Notes: a model not told the origin generated them from the sequence alone. 64,000 bases of DNA from Gammaproteobacteria bacterium (GCA_024709225.1 JANJXC010000013.1:1-64000), one strand, 5' to 3'. Shown: positions 1 to 8,068, counted from the first letter of the stretch. Numbers and translations are program-made.

Positions 1-94
1 TCCTGAGTCCTGAGTCCTGAGTCCTGAGTCCTGAGTCCTGAGTCCTGAGTCCTGAGTCCTGAGTCCTGAGTCCTGAGTCCTGAGTCCTGAGTCC
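1..94. repeat. Heptanucleotide tandem array (TCCTGAG)n
   Basis: About 13.4 perfect copies of TCCTGAG run from the window edge to base 94, ending 15 bases before the first gene. The unit resembles the GTCCTCA array near 37.7 kb. It is probably one arm of the dispersed 7-bp periodic element described elsewhere in this window, with the rest lying outside. Confidence 0.97.
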
Positions 95-108
95 ATCCTG
101 TCGAGCCG

Positions 109-828
109 ATGATCGAGTTTCCCAAACTGGACTGGCCCGGCATCGCGCCGGAAACCAGCGTACGCATCAGCGCCCGCGCGCGTTACGTGCGGCTGCGCGT
201 GCTGCCGCCGGGGCGGGTGGAGCTGGTGTTGCCCACCCGTCACGACCGCCTGGCGCTGCCCGGTTTCGTGCAGCAGCACCGGCAGTGGCTCATCGATACG
301 CTGGCGCGAATCCAGGGCGAACACGTGCAGCAGCAGGCGCAGCGCGTGGCGCCTCTCGAATTGTATCTGCCGGCGCTGGATGAGCAGTGGCGGCTGGAGT
401 ACCGCAGCGGCGGGCGCAACGGCTGGTGGGAGCGGGCCGGACGCGGCCTGCTGGTGCAATACAAGAACCAGGAATGGGACCAGGTGTTGCAGCGCTGGCT
501 GGCCGAGCGCGCGCGCCAGACCCTGGGGCCGGCCCTGCTGGCGCTGGCGGATGAACTGCGCATGACCTGCAACGGCTACACCATCCGCGGCCAGAAGACG
601 CGCTGGGGCAGCTGTTCAGCGAAGAAGGTGATCAACCTCAACTGGCGCCTGCTGTTTCTGCCGCCGGAGCAGGTGCGCTATCTGATGGTGCACGAGCTGT
701 GTCATACCGTGCACCTCAATCATTCCACCCGCTTCTGGGCCCTGGTGGAAAAGATGCAGCCGGGCTACCGGATGCTGGACCAGGCGATGCGCAAGGCGGG
801 GCGGCTGGTGCCGGCGTGGGCGCTTTAA
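109..828 (+). CDS. YgjP-like (DUF45) zinc metallopeptidase domain protein
   Basis: The 239-residue product has the layout of the YgjP/DUF45 family, which is related to SprT and M48 metallopeptidases. The C-terminal third carries the family block RWGSCS, then the zinc-binding helix HELCH (around residue 196), then a downstream HS..FW segment expected to give the third ligand. No signal peptide or membrane segment is visible, so it should be cytoplasmic. The physiological substrate of this family is not settled. In some genomes relatives sit beside restriction-modification genes, but here the neighbours are a lipid cluster and repeats. The ATG at 109 lies just after the heptamer array and has no obvious Shine-Dalgarno sequence. 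Family assignment is firm; function is not. Confidence 0.85.
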   Translation: MIEFPKLDWPGIAPETSVRISARARYVRLRVLPPGRVELVLPTRHDRLALPGFVQQHRQWLIDTLARIQGEHVQQQAQRVAPLELYLPALDEQWRLEYRSGGRNGWWERAGRGLLVQYKNQEWDQVLQRWLAERARQTLGPALLALADELRMTCNGYTIRGQKTRWGSCSAKKVINLNWRLLFLPPEQVRYLMVHELCHTVHLNHSTRFWALVEKMQPGYRMLDQAMRKAGRLVPAWAL

Positions 829-831
829 GGT

Positions 832-892
832 AATTCAAGATTCAAAATTCGAGAAGTGAGTCGGCCTTTTTGAATCTTGAATTCTGAATTGA
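832..892. repeat. Short 7-bp periodic inverted element
   Basis: Directly after the metallopeptidase stop, ATTCAAG, ATTCAAA and ATTCGAG run in 7-bp register, followed by a short spacer and the complementary TTTGAAT, CTTGAAT arm. It lies between convergent genes and could fold as a hairpin, so it may also serve as a bidirectional terminator. It is a short relative of the dispersed heptamer-arm element. Confidence 0.7.
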
Positions 893-901
893 GGTTGTCG
901 G

Positions 902-1441
902 CTAGAGGAAGAAGAGGCTGCCCGCCGCCAGTCCGGCGCCGACCAGTGCGCCCATCACGACATCCGACGGGTAGTGCAGGCCGAGCACCATGCGCGATGT
1001 CGCCACCAGCAGGGTAAACGGAATCAGCACCAGGGCCAGTGATGGATGATGGTGTAGCGCCACCCAGGTGAAGGCCACCGCATGCAGGGTATGGCCGGAG
1101 GGAAAACTGAAGCGGTCCAGCGGCATGGTGCCGAGCCGGATCTGCGGGTGGTTGACGAAGGGCCGTTCGCGGTTGAAGCGTTTCTTCATCAGGCGGTACA
1201 GCAACACCCCGACGACGCCGACCGCCGCCATGTGCAGGGCGCTGGCCAGGCCGGCGGTGCCGTAGGAGAGCGGCAACGCCGCCATCAACGCATACCAGGC
1301 GACGCCGTTGCCCAGACGGCTGGCCACGGCGAACAGGCGCTGTACGGCGCTGCGCCGTCCGCCGCGGTTGAACAACAGGCAGAGCGACAGGTCCAGTTCG
1401 CCGGCGCGTTGCCGCAGTCGTCCGCCGCCCAGCGCCATCAT
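902..1441 (-). CDS. PAP2-family membrane phosphatase
   Basis: This 179-residue integral membrane protein carries all three motifs of the PAP2 lipid phosphatase superfamily: KKRFNRERP (KX6RP), PSGH, and SRX5HXXXD seen as SRMVLGLHYPSD. Family members dephosphorylate phosphatidic acid, undecaprenyl diphosphate or similar lipids. The ATG at 1441 is chosen over the track start at 1474 because it forms an ATGA overlap with the stop of the upstream glycosyltransferase and has an AGAGGGG-type ribosome-binding site. It is therefore the third gene of a glycosyltransferase operon, where releasing diacylglycerol as acceptor for glycolipid synthesis is a reasonable role. That role is inferred; undecaprenyl-phosphate recycling is an alternative. 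Confidence 0.85.
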   Translation of the reverse strand: MMALGGGRLRQRAGELDLSLCLLFNRGGRRSAVQRLFAVASRLGNGVAWYALMAALPLSYGTAGLASALHMAAVGVVGVLLYRLMKKRFNRERPFVNHPQIRLGTMPLDRFSFPSGHTLHAVAFTWVALHHHPSLALVLIPFTLLVATSRMVLGLHYPSDVVMGALVGAGLAAGSLFFL

Positions 1442-2643
1442 GCCCCCCTCTGACCATAGGTGCGCAACAACCATTCGAAGCGATCCGCGACACCGCGCCA
1501 GTCGAGGCGCTGCGCCTTGCGTCGTGCCGCGGCACCGAGCTGACGCACGCGCTCCGGTTGGTCGGCCAGAGCGCTGGCCGTGGCAATGAAGGACTCATGT
1601 TGTCCGAGTGGAATGAGCAGGCCGTCCCGTCCTGGCTCGATGTGCAGGTGGGCGGCGGCATAGTCGAAGGCCACCACGGCCAGGCCCGATGCCATCGCCT
1701 CCAGGGTTACGTTGCCGAAGGTTTCCGTCTCGCTGGGAAAAAGAAAGATGTCGGCCGACGCATAATGCTCGGCCAGCGCCGTGCCGGTTTGCGCACCGCA
1801 GAAGATCACGTCGCGCTCGTTGGCGTACAGCTCCTGATAGAACGGGCCGTCCCCCACAATGATCAGGCGCAGGTTGGGAGTGCGCTCGCGCATGGCGCGA
1901 AAGGCATGCATCGCCAGCGGCAGGTTTTTTTCCGCGGCGAGTCGGCCGACGTAGAGCACCGCCTGATCATGGCGGCGCAGGCCCCAGGCACGGCGCAGCT
2001 CATCGTTGCGCCATGTCGGCGAAAATCGCTGGCTGTCGACGCCGCGCCCCAGCACCTCCACATTGTGAAAATTGTCGGCCAGCAATGCCTGGCGCTGCGC
2101 CTCGGTGGGCACCAGGGTGCAGGCGGTGCGGTTGTGCAGGCGGCGCAGGTAGTCGTAGATCGGGCGCTGCAGGAAGCCGACCTGATAGTGCGTGCTGTAG
2201 CTGTGGAAATTGGTGTGAAAACCGCTGATCACCGGGATGTTGTGCCGCGCCGCTTCACGGATCGCCGACCAGCCGAGCAGTCCCTCGGTCGCCACATAGA
2301 GTACATCGGGGCGCTCCCGTCGCCACAACTGACGCAGCCGCTGGCCGGCGGGCAGGCCCAGGCGCAGTTCGCGGTACCAGGGCATGGTGACTCCGGCCAC
2401 CAGCGTCGTGGCAAGCGGTGGCTCGAAATCAGTCGCCAACGTATCGGCAGGGCAGTCGCCGTGACCTTGACGGGGCCGCACCAGCTGAATGCGGTGACCG
2501 CGCCGGCTCATCTCCTCGGCCAGTCGCCCCACGGTCAAGGCCACGCCGTTGATTTCGGGCGGATAGGTCTCCGTCACGATCCCCAGATGAAGGTGGATAG
2601 GGCTCGTCGAGCACGCAGTGATGGCCGGGGCATCGGTTTGCAT
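1438..2643 (-). CDS. Family-4 glycosyltransferase (first-operon member B)
   Basis: The 401-residue GT-B fold enzyme has an N-terminal acceptor domain opening with IVTETYPPEINGV and a C-terminal donor domain with EKNLPLAMHAF and the GT4 nucleotide-sugar block ETFGNVTLEAMASG. The track ORF is longer, but the ATG at 2643 has an AAGGAGAG ribosome-binding site and places the start directly before the conserved domain. It sits 49 bases after a second GT4 gene and overlaps the PAP2 gene by ATGA. Related enzymes glycosylate diacylglycerol or phosphatidylinositol. Given the acyltransferase and metallophosphoesterase next door, a glycolipid product is the most likely role. The sugar donor cannot be told from sequence. 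Confidence 0.85.
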   Translation of the reverse strand: MQTDAPAITACSTSPIHLHLGIVTETYPPEINGVALTVGRLAEEMSRRGHRIQLVRPRQGHGDCPADTLATDFEPPLATTLVAGVTMPWYRELRLGLPAGQRLRQLWRRERPDVLYVATEGLLGWSAIREAARHNIPVISGFHTNFHSYSTHYQVGFLQRPIYDYLRRLHNRTACTLVPTEAQRQALLADNFHNVEVLGRGVDSQRFSPTWRNDELRRAWGLRRHDQAVLYVGRLAAEKNLPLAMHAFRAMRERTPNLRLIIVGDGPFYQELYANERDVIFCGAQTGTALAEHYASADIFLFPSETETFGNVTLEAMASGLAVVAFDYAAAHLHIEPGRDGLLIPLGQHESFIATASALADQPERVRQLGAAARRKAQRLDWRGVADRFEWLLRTYGQRGA

Positions 2644-2692
2644 GGGATGCACTCTCTCCTTGTTGCGTGAAGCGCCGATGACAGGATGATGA

Positions 2693-3925
2693 TCATTCCG
2701 TGATATCCGTCGTGCTGCCGGTGGCGACAGGGGACATCTCCTGCGCGGCCTCCACATCCAGGTGCATCGCATCGGCAGCGGCGCTGGCGGCGTAATGCTC
2801 TGCCAGTTGCCGTCCCAGGCGCGGGGCCGCCCAGCGGGCAGCGTAGGCGCGTGCCGTCAGGCCGAGGGCTGCGCGCTGTTCGGTGTCGTGCAGCACGGCA
2901 ACGATGCGCGCGGCAAACTCCGCTTCGTCGTCCGGGGCGATAACGGCGCCCGCGCCTTCGCGCAATACGTCACGCGTTCCCATCACCGCGGTCGACACCA
3001 CCGGAACGCCCAGCGCCATGGCCTCCAGCAGCACCAGACCCTGGGTTTCCGTGCGCGAGGCGAAGACGAAGAGATCGGCGGCGGCATAGCAGTCCTGCAG
3101 CGCGCCGTCGCGCGCGAGGTAGCCGAGAAACATCACCTGGCGGTCCAGCGCCAGTTGTTGCGTCATGTTGCGCAGATGCTCCACTGCCGGCCCCTGCCCG
3201 GCGATGACCAGCAGCACCTCGGGTACGGCCTGGCGGACGCGTACCAGCATGCGCAGCAGGAAATCGATATTCTTTTCAAAGGCGATGCGCCCGACGAACA
3301 GCAGCAGGGGACGCCCTGCCGTGATGCCGTACTGGCGGCGAAAGGCGGCACCGTCACCCTGGCAGAATTCGTCCAGCTCGATGCCGGTGGGAATGACCTC
3401 GATGCGACTCTCCACACCATAGCTGCGCAGCACGTCCAGCATGGCGCTGGAGGGCACTACCACGCTGTCCACGGCATTGCATTGTCGACGGGAAAAATGC
3501 CGGGCCAGCGCGCGCAGCCAGCCGCGCGGCAGGAACGGGATGTAGTGGAACAGGTATTCCTCGAAGAAGGTGTGGTAGCTCTCCAGCACCGGTATGCCCA
3601 ACTCGCGGGCCAGATGCAGTCCGAGATAGTGGGCGACGAAGGGGGTCTGGATATGCACCAGGTCGTAGTCGCGCGTGCGCAGTGCGGGCAGCAGTCCGAG
3701 GATCGCGCCGCGACGCATCAGGCGGTCTTCCGGATCGAACAGCACCTGCCGTGACGGCACGCGAATGATGTCTGCATCGTCGTCACCATGGGCGATGCCG
3801 TAGTCCGGCACGATGAGCGTGACGGTATGGCCGAGGGCGTGCAATTCGCGGCGGAAGGTGCGGATGGAGGTGGATACCCCGTTGACGCGGGGGAAAAATA
3901 CATCGGAGACCATCAAGATGCGCAC
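2693..3925 (-). CDS. Family-4 glycosyltransferase (first-operon member A)
   Basis: This 410-residue GT4 enzyme starts MRILMVSDVFFPRVNGVSTS, typical of the diacylglycerol-glucosyl/mannosyltransferase and MgtA/PimB branch of GT4. The donor domain contains FVGRIAFEKN and the ETQGLVLLEAMALG block. It is the first gene after the OlsF-like gene (97-base gap) and has its own candidate Pho box in that gap, then continues into glycosyltransferase B and the PAP2 phosphatase. Two consecutive GT4 enzymes would fit stepwise mono- and diglycosylation of a lipid acceptor. This is the usual partner of PlcP-type phospholipases in phosphate-starvation lipid remodelling, but the product here is inferred. Confidence 0.85.
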   Translation of the reverse strand: MRILMVSDVFFPRVNGVSTSIRTFRRELHALGHTVTLIVPDYGIAHGDDDADIIRVPSRQVLFDPEDRLMRRGAILGLLPALRTRDYDLVHIQTPFVAHYLGLHLARELGIPVLESYHTFFEEYLFHYIPFLPRGWLRALARHFSRRQCNAVDSVVVPSSAMLDVLRSYGVESRIEVIPTGIELDEFCQGDGAAFRRQYGITAGRPLLLFVGRIAFEKNIDFLLRMLVRVRQAVPEVLLVIAGQGPAVEHLRNMTQQLALDRQVMFLGYLARDGALQDCYAAADLFVFASRTETQGLVLLEAMALGVPVVSTAVMGTRDVLREGAGAVIAPDDEAEFAARIVAVLHDTEQRAALGLTARAYAARWAAPRLGRQLAEHYAASAAADAMHLDVEAAQEMSPVATGSTTDITE

Positions 3926-3986
3926 ACGGACAACCTCGATCTGGCCTGCCTCATACAGGCGTGTGCTGACAGCCTGCCGCAGGTGT

Positions 3987-4015
3987 GTTGCAGTGCGATA
4001 ACCGGAGCGTTACCG
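3987..4015 (-). promoter_or_regulatory. Candidate Pho box upstream of the glycosyltransferase operon
   Basis: On the minus strand three heptamers CGGTAAC, CGGTTAT and CTGCAAC follow each other with exactly 4-bp spacers, giving the 11-bp period expected for PhoB sites. They resemble CAGTAAC and CCGTAAC in the strong Pho boxes of pstS and pstC in this window. The site lies in the 97-base gap before the glycosyltransferase at 3925. Match quality is moderate and was judged by eye. Confidence 0.5.
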
Positions 4016-4022
4016 CAGTGTG

Positions 4023-5849
4023 TCAGGACGCCGCGGCAGCCTGCGTATGCCGCGCGGCGGCTTCCGGTTCGTGCAGCGCACGAAAATGCTCTGCTGCTTC
4101 CCGTCCCATGTACCTGGCCAGCACCGCGCCATCCGTCTGGCGCAGGTCGACCACAATCAGGCCATCGATGGCATTGCTGAACGAGGGATCGACATTGAAA
4201 CCGAGCAGCCGGCCACCCAGCTTCAGGTACTGCCGCAGCAATACGGGAACACCTTTCTGATCCGGCTCCAGTGCGGCCAGCCATTCCGACAACTGCTCCA
4301 GGCTGCCGGGCGCCTCCGCTCCTGCCGGCCAGGAGGCGCGCAGGGGCAGACGGAATGGCCGGCGCGGCCGCACTTGCCGCGCCAGTTGCGGCAGATAGCT
4401 GTTGGCGCGCAGAAACCGCACCAGCAGGCGTTGCGAGGTCGAGGTATAGCTGTTGCTGATGCTGACCGGACCGAACAGGGTGTGATATTGCGGGTGGCGC
4501 GCCACGAAACGTCCGATGCCCTTCCACAGCAGCAGCAGCGGGGTATAGCTGCGCTGGTCTTCCGGTCGCACGAAAGAGCGGCCCAGCTCGATCGCCGGCG
4601 CCATCTGTTGCAGCAGTGTGCGGCGGTAACGGAACAGGGAATGGGTATACAGTCCCTTCAGTCCACACTGGTTGACGATCTCGTCGCTCAGTCCCAGACG
4701 GTAGGCGCCGACCACCCGCGATTGCCTGCGGTCCCAGATAAACAGATGCAGATAGAGGGCATCGTGCAAGTCGAGGTCGCGGCTGCGGCCGGTGCCTTCG
4801 CCCACGGCACGGAAGCTGATTTCGCGCAGGCGACCGATCTCCTGCAACAACCAGGGCATTTCGTCGGCGCGGGCATACCACACCTCCAGTTCGCCGCTTT
4901 GTTCCAGGCGCTGGGCTGCAGGCAGCGCATCCACCTCGGCGCACAACAGCGGCACCGGCACCGCGGCCGCGATATCGGCATGATGCTGCCGGTCGCTGTG
5001 GGTGGTGTGGCGGCCGGCGGTGACCTGCCGGGCGGCGAGGGCATAGCAGCGCAGGCGCAGCTGTGCGGTCAACGCCGCATCGTCCAGGGCCTGGAGCTGG
5101 GCAAAGGGGAGCGGATGGCCGATATGAATGGCCATCTGGCGCTGCCGCTTGTTGAGCAGTTCACGCGCCAGCAGCGCGGTGCGCAACCGGGGGTGCAGCA
5201 GGCCTGCCAGGTGGAACGACAGGCTGTTATGGCCCGGGAAATATACCGGCAGGGCCTGCGCCCGGCTGTGGCGCAGCAGGCGGGCCACGCTGGTGTGCCA
5301 CGCCGGATCGCTGGTGCCGTGGCCGAGGCGGTGATGGGATACCGCACCGGCGGGGAAGACTACCAGCGCCCCCCCGGCCTGCAGATGATCCAGCGCCTGT
5401 TTGAGGCCGCGACGGTTGCGGCGGGAGGCCGCGGCGCCACCGAACGGATCGACGCCGATAAACAGATCCCGCAGTTCGGGCACGCGCTCCAGCAGATGAT
5501 TGGCAAGAATCTTAACGTCGCTGCGGACGTGGCGCAGCTGCTGCGCCAGGAGCACGCCCTCCAGCGCACCGAAGGGATGGTTGGCGACCACGACCAGGGC
5601 GCCGCTGGAGGGGATGCGCAGCAGGGCGTGTTCGTCACACTGTACCTGGATGTGGAATGCATCCAGCACCTGTTGCAGAAAGGCATCGCTGCCGGCCACC
5701 GGCGGCAGCGCGCGATACATCCGGTCAAGTTGGCTGAGGGCAAACACCCTCTCCACTGCGCCTTCCAGCAGGCGGTCCAGCGCCGCGTGACGTGTCAAGC
5801 GCAGGCTGCCGTTGAGTCGAAAGGGAGATGTGGGTTCTGTTGTTGTCAT
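4023..5849 (-). CDS. olsF: Bifunctional acyltransferase (PlsC + GNAT), OlsF-like ornithine lipid synthase
   Basis: The 608-residue protein fuses two acyltransferase domains. The N-terminal half is a PlsC/lysophospholipid acyltransferase domain with the catalytic NHPFGALEG form of the NHX4D/E motif and a later FPAGAVS block. The C-terminal half is a GNAT-like N-acyltransferase domain of the OlsB type, with RSRDLDLHDALYLHLFIWD and ELGRSFVRPEDQ. This order matches OlsF, described in Serratia as making ornithine lipids by N-acylating ornithine and O-acylating lyso-ornithine lipid. The ATG at 5849 is preferred to the track start because GGAGG lies 7 bases upstream. It diverges from a COG2908 phosphoesterase and precedes two glycosyltransferases. 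The fold assignment is strong; substrate identity is inferred from architecture and context. Confidence 0.75.
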   Translation of the reverse strand: MTTTEPTSPFRLNGSLRLTRHAALDRLLEGAVERVFALSQLDRMYRALPPVAGSDAFLQQVLDAFHIQVQCDEHALLRIPSSGALVVVANHPFGALEGVLLAQQLRHVRSDVKILANHLLERVPELRDLFIGVDPFGGAAASRRNRRGLKQALDHLQAGGALVVFPAGAVSHHRLGHGTSDPAWHTSVARLLRHSRAQALPVYFPGHNSLSFHLAGLLHPRLRTALLARELLNKRQRQMAIHIGHPLPFAQLQALDDAALTAQLRLRCYALAARQVTAGRHTTHSDRQHHADIAAAVPVPLLCAEVDALPAAQRLEQSGELEVWYARADEMPWLLQEIGRLREISFRAVGEGTGRSRDLDLHDALYLHLFIWDRRQSRVVGAYRLGLSDEIVNQCGLKGLYTHSLFRYRRTLLQQMAPAIELGRSFVRPEDQRSYTPLLLLWKGIGRFVARHPQYHTLFGPVSISNSYTSTSQRLLVRFLRANSYLPQLARQVRPRRPFRLPLRASWPAGAEAPGSLEQLSEWLAALEPDQKGVPVLLRQYLKLGGRLLGFNVDPSFSNAIDGLIVVDLRQTDGAVLARYMGREAAEHFRALHEPEAAARHTQAAAAS

Positions 5850-5902
5850 GACTGCCTCCGCCGCTGCCGGAATCAAGGATGGAGTCAGCCTAGAGGCGGC
5901 TT

Positions 5903-5920
5903 GTGACGAGGGCATTACCG
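5903..5920 (-). promoter_or_regulatory. Weak candidate Pho box for the OlsF-like gene
   Basis: On the minus strand CGGTAAT and TCGTCAC are separated by 4 bp (11-bp period), upstream of the olsF-like start. The two halves match a PhoB heptamer at about five of seven positions each. This is weaker than the other candidates and could be chance. Confidence 0.3.
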
Positions 5921-5987
5921 CCATGCTTCTCTTCGATGGATGCGGCAGGCGCCGCAGAGCGGGAATGGTGCCGGGCGGGTCCGCGCA

Positions 5988-6016
5988 GAGTAACCGCGCT
6001 GTAACCTCGGTGCCGT
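5988..6016 (+). promoter_or_regulatory. Candidate Pho box upstream of the metallophosphoesterase
   Basis: GAGTAAC, CTGTAAC and GTGCCGT start at 5988, 5999 and 6010, the 11-bp period of PhoB direct repeats. GAGTAAC differs by one base from the CAGTAAC of the pstS box. The site lies 58 bases before the ATG at 6074, a normal position for PhoB activation. Confidence 0.5.
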
Positions 6017-6073
6017 GAATGCGCCATATTTGCTGTGCAGACTCCGGGCATTACCGTCACGGGGAGTGCCGCC

Positions 6074-6874
6074 ATGCAGAACCTGCAGTTTCGCGCCATT
6101 TTCATTTCCGATATCCACCTGGGAACCCGCGATGCACAGGCGAGTCACCTGTTGGATTTTCTCAACCACACCGAAAGCGAGTATCTCTACCTGCTTGGCG
6201 ACGTGGTGGATTTCTGGAAGGCCAAATCGGGCTGGTATTGGCCGGCGCAGCACACCGAGGTGCTGCAGGCGCTGCTGCGCAAGGCACGGCGCGGCACCCG
6301 GGTGATCTATGTCCCGGGCAATCATGACGAGTGGCTGCGGGACTACGCCCGCAGCGAGTTCAACGGCATCGAGCTGCGCCTGGGCGCCGTACATCACACT
6401 GCAGACGGCCGCCGCTTTCTGTTGCTGCACGGCGATGAGTTCGACAGCGCGGTACGCTGCAATCGCGTGCTGAACCTGCTGGGCAGCAGCGCCTATGACG
6501 TACTGCTATGGCTCAACCGCATCCACCATCAGGTGCGCCGCCGCCTCGGCTTTTCCTATTGGTCACTGTCATCCTGGATCAAGAGCCGGATCAAAAATGC
6601 GGCCGCCTATGTCCAGCGTTTTGAACAGGCGGCACTGCGCGAGGCGGAGCGGCATGGTGTCAACGGGGTGATTTGCGGCCATATCCACCAGCCGACCATG
6701 CGATATGGTGCCGGTCTGTGCTATGCCAATACCGGCGACTGGGTAGAGCATTGCAGCGCCCTGGCGGAGGACCGCGAAGGTCGGCTGCACCTGATTCACT
6801 GGGCGGAAGACAGTCTGCACTGGCTGCAGGGCAGGGAGGTTCCGGCCATGACGCCGGACGCGGCCGCCGCTTGA
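6074..6874 (+). CDS. COG2908 metallophosphoesterase (PlcP/LpxH-like)
   Basis: The 266-residue calcineurin-like phosphoesterase shows the full metal-binding set: SDIHLG, LLGDVVDFW, GNHDEW, LHGDEFD and GHIHQPT. It belongs to COG2908, which contains LpxH (UDP-2,3-diacylglucosamine hydrolase in lipid A synthesis) and PlcP, the phospholipase C-like enzyme that degrades phospholipids to diacylglycerol under phosphate limitation. The central helical insert and the gene's place opposite an OlsF-like gene and two GT4 enzymes, next to pst, favour the PlcP role. LpxH cannot be excluded because the rest of the genome is not visible. The ATG at 6074 has GGGGAG 8 bases upstream; the track start at 6035 has no such site. 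Confidence 0.75.
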   Translation: MQNLQFRAIFISDIHLGTRDAQASHLLDFLNHTESEYLYLLGDVVDFWKAKSGWYWPAQHTEVLQALLRKARRGTRVIYVPGNHDEWLRDYARSEFNGIELRLGAVHHTADGRRFLLLHGDEFDSAVRCNRVLNLLGSSAYDVLLWLNRIHHQVRRRLGFSYWSLSSWIKSRIKNAAAYVQRFEQAALREAERHGVNGVICGHIHQPTMRYGAGLCYANTGDWVEHCSALAEDREGRLHLIHWAEDSLHWLQGREVPAMTPDAAAA

Positions 6875-6968
6875 ACTGAGTGTGGCTGAGACGGATATCA
6901 GCCGGCTGTATGAGTGATTCAGAAGTAAGTCAGAACCACAAGGTATCGGAACCGCAATTTTGCATGGA

Positions 6969-7730
6969 CTATTCCTCCGTCGGCAGCATCACCTTCAGAT
7001 CGTGCTCCAGTGTGTCCAGCAGGTGATCCAGGCGGCAGAATTCGCGCAGTTGTTCCAGATCGGCGACGCGTACCTCGTCGCCACGCACATCCACGCTGTA
7101 ACCGCGCAGTTCGGCCAGGGCGCGGGAGAAGCTCTCCGGTGTCATGCCGAGGCGTGAGGCCAGCAGTTTCTTGTCGTAGGGCAGGCGTGTGGTCTGGCCG
7201 CTGCTGTTGTTCTCCACCAGATGCAGCAGGTACAACGCCAGGCGCTGGGAGGCGGTGCGCAGGCGCAGGCTCTTGATCTCGCGCACCATGTGGCGATATT
7301 TCTGCGCCATCGAACCGAGCAGGGCGATGGCCAGGTCAGGATTGTTCTTCAGCTCTGCCAGCAGCAGGCCGGTGGGGATCAGCAGGATGTGGGAGGGCTC
7401 CACCGCCCGTGCCGAACGCAGGAAGCGTTGCGAGGTGAGGGCGGTGGCTACCACAAAGGTCTCGAACGGGCGCAGCAGTTCCACTACCGCCTCGCGGCCA
7501 TCGGGGGTACTGGCGCTGAGCTGGACGCTGCCCTGCGCCAGCACATACAGATACTCGCACTGCTGGCCCGCCTCGAACAGTATGGCGTCGCGATCGTAGC
7601 GCCGCAGCTGCGAGCCGGCCGCCAGGCTCTGCAATGACTGGGCGGAAACGCCGGAAAACAGTGGGCTGTGCCCGAGGAGTTCCAGGGTGGCGGCCTGCGG
7701 GTCCGTGTCGAACGAAAAGGTGTTGGTCAT
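6969..7730 (-). CDS. Crp/Fnr-family transcriptional regulator
   Basis: The 253-residue protein has a cyclic-nucleotide-binding-type beta-barrel (about residues 15-140), a long dimerisation helix, and a C-terminal helix-turn-helix around LLASRLGMTPESFSRAL. No N-terminal cysteine cluster for an iron-sulfur centre is seen, so it resembles DNR/NnrR-type regulators more than FNR. The effector is unknown. The ATG at 7730 overlaps the stop of the upstream 107-codon gene as ATGA, which supports this start over the track start at 7763. No denitrification or other obvious target genes are adjacent, so the regulon cannot be read from context. Confidence 0.85.
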   Translation of the reverse strand: MTNTFSFDTDPQAATLELLGHSPLFSGVSAQSLQSLAAGSQLRRYDRDAILFEAGQQCEYLYVLAQGSVQLSASTPDGREAVVELLRPFETFVVATALTSQRFLRSARAVEPSHILLIPTGLLLAELKNNPDLAIALLGSMAQKYRHMVREIKSLRLRTASQRLALYLLHLVENNSSGQTTRLPYDKKLLASRLGMTPESFSRALAELRGYSVDVRGDEVRVADLEQLREFCRLDHLLDTLEHDLKVMLPTEE

Positions 7731-8050
7731 GAAGTTGATGTTCCGAATTCGTGGCGGCCGCAACGCAGCCGCTTGTACTGGCGCATCATGATGATGGCCT
7801 TGTGCACCGTGGGTGCATCGAAGCAGTGTACATCAAGTACCACGGTCAGTTGGCGGCCATCCGGCCCCTCTGCGCCTATGTCGATGTAATTGCACGCCAC
7901 GCCGCTATGGCGGCGCGTCATGAAGTGGGCATCCCACTGGATCCGGCGCCCCTCGAAAGGTCCGTAAAAACGCAAAAAAAGCTCTGCGCCACCCAGCGGG
8001 GTGAGGGCGTGGTAGTCGGGCGTGGGGTGGGGGGGATGCATGGGCTGCAA
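7727..8050 (-). CDS. Small hypothetical protein coupled to the Crp/Fnr regulator
   Basis: This 107-residue soluble protein was not matched to a named family. A proline- and histidine-rich N-terminus (MHPPHPTPDY) is followed by a compact alpha/beta-looking domain containing FLRFYGPFEGRRIQWDAHF and a basic C-terminus. It is judged real because its TGA overlaps the regulator ATG as ATGA, indicating translational coupling, and its composition is not that of a shadow ORF. The start may be 8050 or the second methionine at 8041. The start region lies close to the divergent pstS Pho box, so expression might respond to the same control region. No function is proposed. Confidence 0.55.
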   Translation of the reverse strand: MQPMHPPHPTPDYHALTPLGGAELFLRFYGPFEGRRIQWDAHFMTRRHSGVACNYIDIGAEGPDGRQLTVVLDVHCFDAPTVHKAIIMMRQYKRLRCGRHEFGTSTS

Positions 8051-8068
8051 GCGTACCCGCTTGGGCCG

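Noticed and set aside
2667-2695. Further Pho-box-like heptamers before glycosyltransferase B
   Set aside because: TGATCAT and CTGTCAT have 11-bp spacing, but the former is a poor match and the site overlaps the end of the upstream gene; not distinguishable from chance.
4020-5906. 628-residue plus-strand ORF opposite the OlsF-like gene
   Set aside because: Gln/Ala-rich antisense shadow; the minus strand has both acyltransferase motifs and a GGAGG start.
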